Of a stretch of DNA of 64,000 nucleotides, positions 35,018 to 46,950 are shown one piece after another (position 1 is the first letter of the stretch; the number at the start of each line of letters is the position of its first letter). The position numbers and the translations under genes are program-made. This DNA comes from Pochonia chlamydosporia 170 (Eukaryota; Ascomycota; Sordariomycetes; Hypocreales; Clavicipitaceae): the NCBI RefSeq assembly GCF_001653235.2, contig NW_019154045.1, forward strand, positions 558,001 through 622,000, written 5' to 3'. The notes beneath the pieces are model-generated. The model saw only the letters and a program-made list of their open reading frames with translations. It was not told the DNA's origin and searched no databases.

Positions 35018-37349
35018 ATGGACCAAACAGCAAAGAAATCACTAAAAGAGCGACTTCAATGGTTCGCAAGCCTACCGCGATTTATCTGCCTCCAATCTAG
35101 CTTTAACCTGGTAGCTAACTTTTCTTCCCGTCGCAATCAGTCCGAAGGATGACGACCCCAATTACGACAACACCACCTGGTGCAATAGAGACTTGATTCC
35201 CATACCTCCCGAAAGGCGAACTTACGGCTTCGTTTCATACATGGGTAAGGCATCTGAATGCGCCCATCATTTGGTGATGTCATGTCGCAACACAATGGTT
35301 GCTGACATTTTACAGCATATTGGACCGTTTCTGGCTCCAACATTTCGGCATGGACGGTGGGCAGCACGTTGCTGGCCTTTGGGCTCACTCCGCAACAAGC
35401 CATCGCTGCAGTTGTAAGAAGATTCAATCGCGCCCCTCGAACCATCACGTATGCTGACACTTGGCGCTTTAACCAAAAGGTTGTCGGAGGAATCATCACC
35501 GGCCTTCTCGCTGTGGCATGTGGCTGGATGGGCGCCAAACACTACATAGGCTACACAGTCTCCAGCAGATTCTCTTGGGGAATGAGAGGCTCATATTGTT
35601 TGTTCATGCTGTAGACCTTGCGCGGCATAAAGGCCGAGAAACTAACTCAACAAAACTATTTAGTCCCCGTCATTTTGCGTGTCTTTATTGCATCAATGTG
35701 GTTCGGCATGCAGGCATTTTGGGGCGGCCAGGCCACTCGAGTCTGCATTGGAGCCATTATTCCCGGTAATGCTGAGTCTCATTTCTCATGTTATTTCTAC
35801 TGTCCTTGCTAATGCCAACTCTGCAAGGCCTCGCACACTTGCCGAATTCCTTCTCCGCTAGCTCACACCTTGAAACCAAAGATTTTATTGGTCTCATCAT
35901 TTGGATGTGCGCGTTTATACCCGCAGTCCTTATCCGACCCGAGCGTCTACAAATTCCATTTGCTGTTTGCTTTGTCCTCTTTTGTCTCACAGCTTTTGGA
36001 TTGCTCATTTGGTATAAAATTTGAACCCGGAGCATTGGTGACTCCGTACTTACGAGCAGTTGTGCTAACCGAGACTGCAACAGGTCGGTGAGCCAGGCCC
36101 ATGGACCCGGAGCCATGTTCCATCAACCTGGCACAGCACCCAATGTTGGATGGGCTTTCATGTTTAGCTTGACTGCTATCATGGGAGCCTGGGGCGGAGG
36201 TACTTTGGGTCAGTCAGATTGGACTCGCTATGCCACGAAACAAATGGCACCGGTACCATCACAGCTGATTGCCTCGCCACTTACGATAACCGTCACCGCT
36301 GTCATTGGAATCGTCGTTACCAGCGCTTCCCGAGATATTCTAGGCGGCGAGCTAATTTGGAACCCAATTTACCTCCTCGCTGCCATGCAGGAGTATTATG
36401 GATCGAATTCTGGTGTTCGTGCTGGTGTCTTCTTTGGAGGCTTGGGGCTTGTTGCTTCCCAGCTCGCGGTAAGAGCTTAAAGTGACACCTAAATATTCCG
36501 CTCCACAAGACTAACTACTCATTACCCAAAGATTTCAGTTGTTCTCAACGCCATGTCGTGTGGTATGGACATGGCCGGACTTTGGCCCAAGTACATTAAT
36601 ATTCGACGTGGGGCAGCAATTATGGCGGTTATCGGCATCGCAATCCAGTGAGTGCTATCAGACCAGATCCTTCTTACACTTCTCAGCTTGTAGTCCATTT
36701 GTTGAAACGAAATAGGCCATGGCAACTTCTGGCCACCGCTGCCAAATTCCTGCAAGTCCTCAGCGGCTTCGGAGTGTTTTTGGCCCCCCTAACGTGAGTA
36801 TCAACCCTTGGTGCGCCTGGCAAAAACAACCACAAGTCTAACATGCTCTGCAGAGGTATCATGCTTGCGGATTATCACATCATCAGACGACGCAAGCTCA
36901 AAGTAAACGATCTGTATTGTGGCGACAGTTCGTCTATATACTGGTACCATGGCGGCTTTAATTGGCGTGCACCAGTTGCTTTCATCATGGGTGCGTGGCC
37001 GATGCTTCGTAAGTTTCTCTTAAAAAAGCCGCAGGTGTATACTGAAAGCCTAGAATGTTTTCTGACCGTGATTCTAGCTGGTTTGGTTGCCTCTGTCAAT
37101 GCATCAACAGATGCATCGTGGGTTGGCTGGATCCGACTCTACAATTTAACCTTTATCATAGGTCTTGCTATAGCCTTTGCTGTATTTTTGGGGCTGAACC
37201 TAGCCATTCCCCCCCCTGGACTTGGTGAGGAAGGAGAATTTGAACCCATTAACCACAGTAGAGCACCGTCATCTGATGGTGCAGGGGATGCTCGCTTTGG
37301 TAGCCAAGATGGGCAGCACGAGAAGACGGCACCAGTCTACGCTGTGTGA
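35018..37349 (+). CDS. NCS1-family nucleobase/vitamin-type permease
   Basis: About 551 residues in eleven exons, all in phase: 35018-35061, 35141-35244, 35316-35413, 35480-35597, 35664-35765, 35828-36011, 36084-36468, 36532-36647, 36716-36793, 36854-37008 and 37078-37349. The family hallmark NRDLIPIPPERRTYG opens the conserved region. It is followed by SNISAWTVGSTLLAFGLT, FSWGMRGSYFPVILR, WFGMQAFWGGQ, SQSDWTRYA-type segment GQSDWTRYATK and a last GIMLADYHIIRRRKLKVNDLY block. These match Fur/DAL-type NCS1 transporters (uracil, allantoin, uridine, thiamine or nicotinamide riboside), with twelve helices. The precise substrate cannot be chosen. The first intron (donor GTTCGC) is the weakest part of the model. 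The HET gene is convergent downstream. Confidence 0.9.
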
Positions 37350-37489
37350 CGAAACGCTGATGGCGCCGAATTTCCCAAGACGTCGTAGCATTCCATATAT
37401 CATTAGCCTCTTCTTTCGCGATTACAATCAAGGAGCTTCCAATGGGCTTGGTGTGCCTCTGTTTCGCAGGATGCAAAATTGGTGACAGC

Positions 37490-39492
37490 CTAAACTAGTA
37501 CCAGCGTTTGTGGTTCAGTACATACTGCCTCATGTAGCACATCACAGCCATCTTGATGACGCATCTTGAGAATGCCTATTCTGTGGTATGCTTTGTCTTT
37601 TAGGGGCACTGGGGCAAGCAGTAGCCAAATTTCTTCATCGCACCCATGTCGATACACGCCACGCCGTATCGCTAATCTTGCACATAACGTTTCAGACTCA
37701 GCGTTTACAATGTCTTGACAATCAAAAATTACCTGTACCCCATCTCGAAAGACGGCTTCCAACGCGCCCGCTGTCCCTTCGGAGATTGGGTGTACGTGAT
37801 GCTGACCCTGGAATAGAGAAAGTGGCTGCAGGGCCGCCACAAGTTGAAGTTCGCCGTGAGAAACTTCACCAAACAAGTCACCGGGCTGCAGCGGAGTGCA
37901 CTTTGCAGACAAAACTACACCCAGTTCATCTACAGTCATGCACTCTCCGTATGCGATTTGTGCTCCAATGGACAGCCACGACCAAGATGGTACATGCGCA
38001 TAGTTTTGATGACGCAGGCTTGAGCCCTTTCTCTCCCAGAGTAGATCGGTCACCAAACCAACTCTCCAGAGCCCAGCAAGGTACTCCCCATTTATATACG
38101 GTGAGAGTCTTCGCGCCGCGCCCGAAATTGCAGGCAGCCTATCTCTGGCCAGTGTCAACCGCAAACGAGAATACTCTTGGGCGAGTTGCCGCCATCTTGC
38201 TTTGATATCCTGTCTCGTCGCCCTTTTCAGTATGGGCTCGTGCAAGAGGTCTTTGTCAAATGGAACGTGCCCTGGTGACCACAAAGATCGAATGCAGCCG
38301 CATTCGCAGGTTGTCTGTTCCATACACTCCCAAATCAACTCCTCATGGGTGAAGTGAACAACCCGTGGGGAAAGCAACCGTTCCTGTAGCACCCATCCCC
38401 TTTGCAACAGTGGAAGTGGCATGTCTCCATGGCCATGGCCAAGCGTCTTCCGAACGTAAACGGCACTACCATCAAATTCTTGAAGAACAGTTGATTGGTA
38501 GGCGCTTTGAGCTTCAATAAAAAGATGATTCTTATCACTTGTTGCCAGAGATGCCGCAATCGTGAGAGTGGCGTTGGCATATATGTCAGCCATTTTTGCA
38601 GACTCATTTTGCCAGTCAGCTTCCATATTCTGTATGATACAAAGGGAGTCGATCCAGACATATGGTATCCCCAAATTAGAGATCATTGTGATTGCATCCT
38701 GAAATGTTTTCGGCAGTGTATCCCACGCTATGGAATGCTGGTACTGGCAAATGTTATCCGATGTTGTACGCAATGTAGGTGCGTCGCCCCAGCAGTGACT
38801 CAAGCAAGCGTAGAGTCCTTCTTCACCGATTCGAGAAACGTGAAGCGATAGTTGATCTAGACCTCGCACGTCAAGGAGTCGTGTTGGCAGCTTAGTGTGT
38901 TTGACGGTGAGACACGAGTGTTTCTGACTACAATTCTCAATCCAATTTTTAACAGACGAAAGCGCTCTTTCCGAGCCAGTAAAGCCTGAAATTGCGGTTG
39001 GTCTTTCGGCATGCTTAGTCTGGTGCCAGGGATAGTTGTTACCTATCATCAGAATTTGCGTCAGTTAGTTGATACTCGGTAGGTAAACTTGGAGAAGTTT
39101 GGGATACCTTCCGTGGCGTACATGTCAATGCCATATCGGAACTGGTTCAACGAACAACTTCCCACCGCAATTCGCAGCCCTTGAATCCTCATTGTATCCC
39201 ATGCCACCTTGATATCACCAATGTCCGTATCGTTAGCCTCAATTGCCAGAACGGCGCGGCTTACAAGTGAGCAGGTCTTGCATCCTAGCGACGACTGCTT
39301 CAGGAGCGACGATAGATTGGAGCCGGGTTCAATTGGGACCGCTCTTGCAAGATTCTTGCAAACCGCACAAGCGTCTCGTTCAGTCTCTTGCAACTGTCTT
39401 GTTGGTAGGGGCATGGGCTTTCTCATCAAGTGATGCATGCTGTGCTTTTGGTAAATTTGTGCGGAGAGCGGTTCCTCTATCTTGGTGATCAC
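37490..39492 (-). CDS. HET-domain protein
   Basis: Two exons, 39492-39108 and 39042-37490, with a 65-base intron, encode 645 residues. A Cys-containing N-terminal segment (DACAVCKNLARAV, SSLGCKTCSLVSRAV) typical of HET proteins is followed by the HET domain. Its motifs are LYACLSHCWGDAPTLRTT, ISNLGIPYVWIDSLCIIQ and WQNESAKMADIYANATLTIAAS (about residues 205-320), then RGWVLQERLLSPRVVHF. HET proteins of filamentous ascomycetes act in heterokaryon incompatibility and other self/non-self recognition, where HET-domain activity triggers cell death. No STAND NTPase or repeat domain is attached, so this is a stand-alone HET protein, the commonest class. Its partner is unknown. Confidence 0.92.
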
Positions 39493-40362
39493 GCTCCACT
39501 ATGGCTTGTCTAGACTCCAAACCGTCAATGGCTGATGGCAGGAAAATTCCCCAGCCTTGTCAATTGTAAACATTTGAAGGTTTTTCGTTTTGCAGGTGAG
39601 GTACGAGATGTCCGGTCTGGTCATTTGTTGGTGAATGTGCTACTTCTCACGCGATCTCGATTCTCAACAATTTAGGGGCGGCATGCTTGATAGACATTCA
39701 CTACCAACAACATTTTTATTCCGAGACTTCAAATCGCTGTTTCCAAATGATGCGAAAGTCATCAATGATTAGAATTCCCTCTTCTGATTTAGCAAAGACT
39801 TCAACCAATCATGCTGCTTTATTGCTGAAAGCGACTCAAGCAATCGTATTTTTCGTAAAAGTGTTCCAAGAACACAGCATGTATCAGCCAAGTCAACCCG
39901 GGCTGACCTAGGTATGCAGTAGATGTGCATATTAGGGCAAAACCTTTCACAAACTTGGCCATCACATTCCAAGAATGGGGGCCGTGCCGGATGGTATCGA
40001 GACCTTTGCGGATTTTTGCCTTGAAGTGCCTCACTTCTGACCTGAAGAAACACCTGGGAGCAACCCACCACAAACGAAGGTCAACATGTAACAGTGGACC
40101 ACCAGAGACCTTAAACGAAGCCTTAGCCACGCAGATGGTCAGCACCGGGGCGAAGTCACTCCGCCTCTAAACTAGTTTCAGGCATCAGCCGTGGTAGGGC
40201 TGGATGTACGCCTTCCAGACGGCGTACGCAGCCGGGATCGATGGAAAAGGCAGGACCCGGTGACTTCGCCAAGAGATGTCATCGCATGTTGCATATCCAA
40301 ACACCGGATGCTTTTGGTCGAATCTACTTGCTTTTAATCAATTGCTATATATCCTGACGGCA
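39493..40362. other. Divergent promoter region, HET gene and Zn2Cys6 gene
   Basis: No gene supported in 870 bases; overlapping short frames near 39687-40170 lack features. The two flanking genes are transcribed away from each other. Confidence 0.4.
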
Positions 40363-42079
40363 ATGGTGGGCGTTCCAGGCAGGTCCAAGGGATGTAAAAC
40401 ATGTCGCCGACGAAAGAAAGGGGTAGGTCAACGAAGCCGTTTCCAGGGAGCAAGCTCTGGAGGGGATTGCTAACGAATATGCTGCAACAGTGCGACCTGA
40501 CCCGGCCGGGATGCAACCGATGCAAAGCGGCAGGGCTCACCTGTGAGGGCTACACAATAGAGCGTCATTTCGTGAATGGTGGTGTAAAAGGAGACAATCA
40601 AGCGCCGGCAAACTCGAGGCAAATGACGCCGTCGCAGGAAAAACGGCCATGGCTCGGACGCTATACAACAAGAGCTGATATCAGCAAATGCAAGGATTCA
40701 AATATCGTGTCATCGGATTCACTAGTTAGAACTGCTCGACAACAACTATATTTGGGACATCTTTGGACAACGATGCTCCCCAAAGGTGGCCACTTCTCCT
40801 CCGAGACCTGGCGACTATCCGCTCCTGGCTGGGCTGGCTTGGTATCGATGCTCTATGATACGGAGCCAAGTCTCAAATATGTCACCTTTGCCATGGCGCT
40901 GGGATGCCTGGCCACGCAGTGCAACGACAATCAAATGCGACTCAAGAGCCTCCAGACGTACAACATGGCAGTTCAGGAGCTTAGTACAACACTACAGCAG
41001 CGAGATGCACACAAACGGGATGGCTTAATAGTGGCAGCTGGTTTGATGGCTTCTTTTGAGGTTTGTCTCTTTGCTGCCGCAACAATACATGGATCACTAA
41101 GTGTCTTCTGCAGCTTATCTTTGTTCCAATTGATGAACCAAGAGTCATGGCTTGGAAATACCACACCGACGGGCAGCAAAGCTTTTTCCTCAACAGAGGT
41201 CCAATGGCATTCACCTCGGGGTCAGCCCATCAATTATTTGTGGATAGCCGCATCAACATGGTATTTGGCCCATTACTCACCCAGTGCTTGTATCTAAATG
41301 TCCCCATACACTAATGATGCCACCGCTGTTAGGCGATGCTAGCTATTGGCAAACGGTGCGGCTCGCCATTCAGTAGCCACGAGTGGAAAACCATGCCCTG
41401 GGCTAAAGAAACAAAATCCCCCAAGGATAGACTAATGGATATAATGCTAGAGATACCAATGCTCTTGGAGACGATGAAAGAGTTACAGTCTAACACCTGC
41501 CTCATCACGACAGAAATGGCGCAAGAGCAATTGTTAGGACAGTGCATGGTACTTGAAAAAGCGATGAGAGTATGGGCGGCAAAGATGGGCACTGATATTC
41601 TGAGGTTTGATTATACATTCATTGGAGAGTCAATCCCTTTACCCCAGAAGGAAGGCGAGTTCATCTTGCTTCATCTCTCTATAGTGTACTGGTTCATCGA
41701 GATGATGTTGCTTTCTATTACATGCTTTGTATCTCACAAGGCCGCAAACAAGGCAGCAGAGGCAGAAAGACGGCTAAAGCTGGCAGCCCAAAAGAGTGCG
41801 CGGGCATTACCACTTCTTTTTGATCCATCAGGAGGACTCGCGCAAAATATCACTGGACTACTTGCGCTTAGTATTGCCATGCGATACTTTCAAACAATGG
41901 AACAACGTGGGGAAAGAAGCGCAGAATCTGTCATCCTCGAGAGTTTGCTCGACCAAGAACTTAATGGCTCAAGTATTGGAACCTTCTTGGCACGGATATA
42001 TGGCGAGAGCCATCTGCGGCTATTTCAGAACCCTAATTCGGATATACATCACCCTGCAAATATAGTCTGCTGGTTCTAA
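40363..42079 (+). CDS. Zn2Cys6 transcription factor 1
   Basis: Four exons in phase: 40363-40422, 40491-41060, 41114-41260 and 41333-42079, giving 507 residues. The zinc cluster spans intron 1: CKTCRRRKKG then CDLTRPGCNRCKAAGLTCEGY, six cysteines with C-x2-C-x6-C-x6-C-x2-C-x6-C spacing. The N-terminal placement (residues 11-37) and the long helical C-terminal region (LYLGHLW..., MALGCLATQ, LIVAAGLMASFE) match fungal regulators of the DUF3468/Fungal_trans_2 type. It likely acts in the nucleus and may control the methyltransferase 450 bases downstream and the epoxide-hydrolase-like gene beyond it; this is inferred from clustering only. Confidence 0.88.
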
Positions 42080-42530
42080 TGCCAGGTTTTAGTCGAGTAG
42101 TCCCTAACGTTTTTCACACTAGTGAAAAGCCACAGACTGCTCTAAACCCATAAAATATGTAGCACCAATCATGCCGTGTCTGAGCCTTTAATTTGTTAGC
42201 CATAGTAGTAGGAAGATAACTATCAGCAACAAGCTAAATAAGACATGCCTTTATTACTGAGCTGGGCACAAGAGCTTGGAAAGCCCAGAAGGACAAGTAA
42301 GAAGTAGGGTGTAAAACCCTAATATGCATATGCACCTTAAATTTGCGTGCTGCATAGAATACAAAACAGTTACAACTCGTGCCACCAAGCCATTCCACGT
42401 GACAATGTCTCACAGCACAACAAATATGTATTGTTTTTACCCTGGGGACAAGACACTTCAACCTGTTCATACCACAAGTTTTCCACTTATCCCGGCAAAG
42501 AAAACATTATACTTATATTGACAGCTTATA
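42080..42530. other. Intergenic region
   Basis: No gene supported; it should contain the promoter of the methyltransferase gene. Confidence 0.4.
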
Positions 42531-43331
42531 ATGGTCTCGTTACAACCAGAGACGGGTATTAGCAATGCGGCTCTTTACAACCTCGAGAGGGTGAGGAGAA
42601 GCTTAGATACGCTTGCTAGTAAGCCTACATGGCAGCTTAGCGATACTTCAGATTTTGATTGCATGCACTATTTGGGGGATGCAGCTTTGGATAAAGCTTG
42701 CCAGACATTAGGCATGAAATATGGACAAACTGTCGTCGACATCGGCTCGGGTTTCAGTGCCACTGGCCGCTACATGCATAAGAACTATGGTGTTGACGTC
42801 ACTGGTGTCGAGTTGCAACCGGAAATTCATGCGCTCGCCGAGATGATCACCGAAAGAAATGGCCTTTCCGCTGGCGTACACTCAGTCAACACAGACTTCA
42901 CGAAGTTCGACATAGATGGTCCTGTCAACTATATTGTCTCGTTTCTATGCATTCTCCATATCCCTATTAGGGATCAAGTATTCCAAAAAGCAGCCAGCAT
43001 CCTAAAGCCAGGCGGCAAGGTTTATATTGAGGACTTTTTCGCTCGAACAATACTTAGCCAAGACACTCGCAGCAAACTCCACAATGTAGTTTGCTGCCCC
43101 TACCTACCCAGCCGGGATCAATACATCAATGATCTGGCAAATGCAGGCTTTCATAGCATTCAGTTTGAGGACGTGTCAGAGGATTGGGCTGATTTTGTAC
43201 ACAAACGTGCAGTAAGCAACCAACAAAAAGGAACAAGTGAAGTAGCTCTTACATTGTTCTATGATACAGTAGACGCATTATTTGCTAGTGGTCAACTAGG
43301 TGGTGTATGTATTAATGCTACTAAAGCATAG
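42531..43331 (+). CDS. SAM-dependent methyltransferase
   Basis: Intronless gene of 266 residues, class I methyltransferase fold. Motif I is VVDIGSGFSATGRYM (about residues 68-82) for S-adenosylmethionine, followed by the acidic VTGVELQPE at strand beta-2, a DFTKFDIDGPVNYIVSFLCILHI motif-IV region (about 123-145) and KPGGKVYIEDFF (about 161-172). This KPGGxxYIEDF ending is typical of phosphoethanolamine/sarcosine-dimethylglycine or sterol-type N/C-methyltransferases and of small-molecule methyltransferases in fungal secondary metabolism. The N-terminal segment DFDCMHYLGDAALDKA resembles the substrate-facing lid. No signal peptide. It sits between a Zn2Cys6 regulator and an epoxide-hydrolase-like gene, which suggests a small biosynthetic or detoxification cluster. 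The substrate is unknown. Confidence 0.85.
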   Translation: MVSLQPETGISNAALYNLERVRRSLDTLASKPTWQLSDTSDFDCMHYLGDAALDKACQTLGMKYGQTVVDIGSGFSATGRYMHKNYGVDVTGVELQPEIHALAEMITERNGLSAGVHSVNTDFTKFDIDGPVNYIVSFLCILHIPIRDQVFQKAASILKPGGKVYIEDFFARTILSQDTRSKLHNVVCCPYLPSRDQYINDLANAGFHSIQFEDVSEDWADFVHKRAVSNQQKGTSEVALTLFYDTVDALFASGQLGGVCINATKA

Positions 43332-43622
43332 GAAGTAAGGTACATGTAGTGGTAACTAGTCGCTCTATCAGGTAACTAAATACAGCCTTGATAAACTGTA
43401 TCAATGTTTTCCTCAACACCATGCTCTGCCTAATGTAACTGTTTCCACCAAGCTTGTACTCCCAGCCCTGAAAACCTTATATTTTTTGATGCTTTTCGGT
43501 ACGGACTCATGCCAATCTCCCTGGAGCAGGTCCAGACCCTCTTTATCCAACAACACAACAGTCCAAAAGTAATACATGTGTTTATTGTTTTAATAGCCTT
43601 CTAATTCGCCGCTAATAGCATT

Positions 43623-44660
43623 TCAATTAACTTTGTTCTGCAGTTGGGATACTTCCGCAATTGCATTCACAAACGCCTGAGGCTGCTCGAGAGGAATGTT
43701 CTCTCCACAACCCTTGACAATGTGATGAACCCTTGGTCCAGTGAAGTATTTGGCGGTTGAGCTACCATTCGTGAACGGAAATACAATAGCTTCATCAGGG
43801 TCAAGTGTGACCGATGGTACCCCGATTGGAGGCTGCTTGTCCAATCGATAGGCCAGGTCCGCATACGCAGGATCTCCGGAAGCATAGAGCAAGCGATTGC
43901 GATAAAAGTTGGTTGCAATATTGACATAATCTTGGTTCTGAAATGCCGGAACAGCTGCATCAAGCTGTGCTTGGGTATACTTCCAGTTGGGGCTGTTCTT
44001 GGACCATAATGCCTCAGCCCAGCCCCTCGTGTCATTGGCAAGCGCGCTATAGCCTTGCGGTGTAAGAAATACGTAGAAATACCATCTTGTGGCCAAGGAT
44101 GCCGGTGGTGCAATAGCCCACGCCGTGTTGCGATTCTGAATAAGATACGAGTTGGCGGCAACCATGCCTGCACATCTTTCCGGCCACAGGGCAGCCGCGG
44201 CATTCACAGCAACAGTTCCCCAGTCATACCCAGCAAAGATGGCCTTTTTAATACCAATAGAGTCCATCAAATCGATAATATCTTTGCCCAACGCAGCTTG
44301 CTCAGCACTTCGTGGTGTAGCTGGGGAGAGAAAACGGGTGGCGCCATAGCCTCTCAGGTAAGGGGCGATAACACGGAACCCCAGGGCAGTAAGTTTTGGA
44401 GCTGTGTAAACGTAGGAGTCGATTGAGTATGGAAAACCGTGGACGAGTACAACAACAGGCGCTAAAGTATTCCCTGGTGCTGAGTCGTAGTAAGCTATCG
44501 TAAGAGTAGAAGTATTGACTGTATGAGTATAAGGCAACGTCGGAGACCCGTTGGTGACCTTGGAGCTTGACTCGGGAACGATTTCGGACCCAGTAGCAAG
44601 TCCAAGTAGTAAGAGAACAATAACGCTAACAAAGCCGAATGCACGTGTAGACGGAAACAT
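43623..44660 (-). CDS. Secreted epoxide-hydrolase-like alpha/beta hydrolase with altered catalytic His
   Basis: Intronless, 345 residues, with a signal peptide (RAFGFVSVIVLLLLGLATG). The alpha/beta-hydrolase core is clear: oxyanion HGFPYSIDSYVY (about residues 73-84), RVIAPYLRGYGATRF (about 94-108), then GYDWGTVAVNAAA with the nucleophilic Asp (about 144) of epoxide hydrolases and haloalkane dehalogenases. A cap domain follows with aromatic residues. Near the end the family normally has G-x-G-H-N with the catalytic His; here the sequence is KGCGENIPLEQPQAF, with Glu (GAG) in the His position. Two His lie just before it (RVHHIVKG). The enzyme may be inactive, stop at a covalent intermediate, or use another residue. 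It is convergent with the methyltransferase gene. Confidence 0.88.
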   Translation of the reverse strand: MFPSTRAFGFVSVIVLLLLGLATGSEIVPESSSKVTNGSPTLPYTHTVNTSTLTIAYYDSAPGNTLAPVVVLVHGFPYSIDSYVYTAPKLTALGFRVIAPYLRGYGATRFLSPATPRSAEQAALGKDIIDLMDSIGIKKAIFAGYDWGTVAVNAAAALWPERCAGMVAANSYLIQNRNTAWAIAPPASLATRWYFYVFLTPQGYSALANDTRGWAEALWSKNSPNWKYTQAQLDAAVPAFQNQDYVNIATNFYRNRLLYASGDPAYADLAYRLDKQPPIGVPSVTLDPDEAIVFPFTNGSSTAKYFTGPRVHHIVKGCGENIPLEQPQAFVNAIAEVSQLQNKVN

Positions 44661-46950
44661 GATAGAAATGGCCTTTACGGAAGAAATATGGATGATGTCC
44701 CGTCGTCTAGAGATGGGATGTGACTACGAGTATACGTACCCTTAAATAGCTGACAATGGATCTCTTTGCCGGCTACAGCGGCATCTTTATTGCAAGTCTG
44801 GTTGTATTCTTACGGGACTCTTGTCGAGACTTAGAACAAACCAGCGGCTATCGGGGCAGTTTTTGGAGAGCCAGCGAGATGTCTCAACTTTTGATTGACG
44901 TGCAAGTTATTTCGTGGGTTTAAGCAACCCACTTGATCTCATGTCGCCTGCAGACCCATTGTAAGGCTGTGTGACTGAGGCTTGCACTATCGACTGCCGG
45001 CGGGTTGGGATGCGAATTCAGGGCCTGCATTGAAAGATCCTTGCAACCCAGCCTTGTTTTTGCAAAAACAACGACCTCCGGACGGATCTTCTACACTGTC
45101 AATTGTGGCTGATTTTCGGCCAACGGCCGTGTGAGATTTTAGGGTGTTGATTTGGCGCCACTGGAGATGCCGACCCGCGTGGGCATGCTTGGATGTTAGT
45201 AGCGCCAAGATAGAATGCCTTGGTGGAACAAGCATGACACGCAATACTGGCCCAATAGACGACCTAAGTAACTAGTACGACGTTTTGCCAAGAGCTTATC
45301 AGGATCAATGCGCTTGACGTTTTGTTGGCGAAGTGCTCCCCAAAAAAACAGGCGGGGAGTGTGCCATTGGCAAGCTTTCAGGTGCAAGTGAGTGCACAGT
45401 TGTTGCCAAAAATCGTACAAGGCTGGGTGAGGAGAATCGTAGGTAATTTCCGATCTTTTGCTAACAACCAAGGAGGCATGCATCCTGCCATCGTATGAAA
45501 ATAGTGGAGAAGATCAAGGCATACCGCGTTGTCGTTGAAGTGGTTGCGGGATTCTCGAGATGCCAACAAGAAGACCCCAATACAGTTGTCGATAAAAAAA
45601 CGAAAACTGTCACCGTTGAAGTGCTATGTCTGCCTTCCTAAGGCTGTTTTGGACATGCCGCTGGTCGAACGTTGGAGATGCGCAAGGTCAGTTAGTGAGG
45701 CGTGCCATTATTAGTGCAAAATCAACGCTCCCCAGTAAAAGGGTTACAATTATAGAAATACAGTTTTGCCCGCACCTTGGGAACGTCAAGCTCTTAATTG
45801 GGATCCAGAAACTCCATATAAAGCACGCATGACAAATATTTCATCGTTCTACGCAAGGCAGGAGAAACGTGGTGCACATGAGGTCACGCCTATCTGGTGG
45901 GAGACGCTTCGTAGTAAACAGCAACGCGGCGCACGGGTGCGGCGCACGGGTTGTATCAACCAAAGTAAGGGGATAATTGCTTCATCCAATCGCGAACAGG
46001 ATTTAGTCCAAGAGCTTACCATGTATGGCTTTGTATGGTCATTGGCACAAGTGACTTTGCAAAATGGGGTCACAGATATTGCACATACGAAAGAGATATA
46101 AAAGAACGAAGACGTCATCAGAGTGCCATATTCGTGGCAACTGGAACTTCGCCTCGCAGGGCTGTTTTGTAGTGCCTGGTGGACATCGGTGAGACCGCAA
46201 GAGCTCGAGATCCCTGTTGATGCGTCTGTTGACGACAGCCAAAGAAGAAGGCTTCACCCGGGTGAAGACATCGTGAGTGGCACCAGCATAGCCTATGAAC
46301 ACCATCGACAACCGAGATACATGTGTCGTGTAATTCTCCGCGGTTAATGTTTTGGGCGAAGCCCTTCCATCGGGAACACAACATTTCCCCTCCCTCCTCA
46401 CCTGCTCTGAAACCCTTGTTCCGCGGGATCTAGTGGCACGATAGCCTGGTTGCTCATCACATTCGTCAGTCAGTTGCGTGTAAGCGATGAACTTTTGAGC
46501 CATTCCACTGCATGATGTGCGAAATTGATACCTCCTACCAGGCTGGAAAAAAATAGACACAAATTTACAGTCCAAAGGGTGGATCCCAGGTGTCAAGTTT
46601 GTTTCCCGTAGATTCCGTATGATCTAACCTGATTGAGATGGGAGCTGAATGCACGCGCCCGACCAGTTTCCGTCTGGTCACTCAGCGAAAGGACATCAGG
46701 AATCATTTGTGGCTGCGCAAGAGCATTTCTTTGTTCATCTCGCCACCTCAAGCTCTACAAAGGTAGCGTAGTGGTACTCTGTGCCGACTGTGTGTGTGTG
46801 GCTTAAGAGCTTCCCGTTTGGCGATAATTGCCTGCCGGAATGCGACCAAACTTCTAGCGGTTTTGATTTCCTTTTTCAGCATCAGTCCATCCCAGCTTAA
46901 AGGTTCACAAGTAGAAACCTGGCTCTACTGATATGCTGACTCTGCAGGTC
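44661..46950. other. Long gene-poor region
   Basis: About 2.3 kb without a supportable gene. Overlapping frames on both strands at 45196-45569 and 46039-46596 have no recognisable motifs. The left end carries the hydrolase promoter and the right end that of the second Zn2Cys6 regulator. Confidence 0.4.

Noticed and set aside
46039..46596. Minus-strand frame of 185 codons
   Set aside because: The composition is not protein-like, no motif is present and the strand opposite is equally open in pieces.
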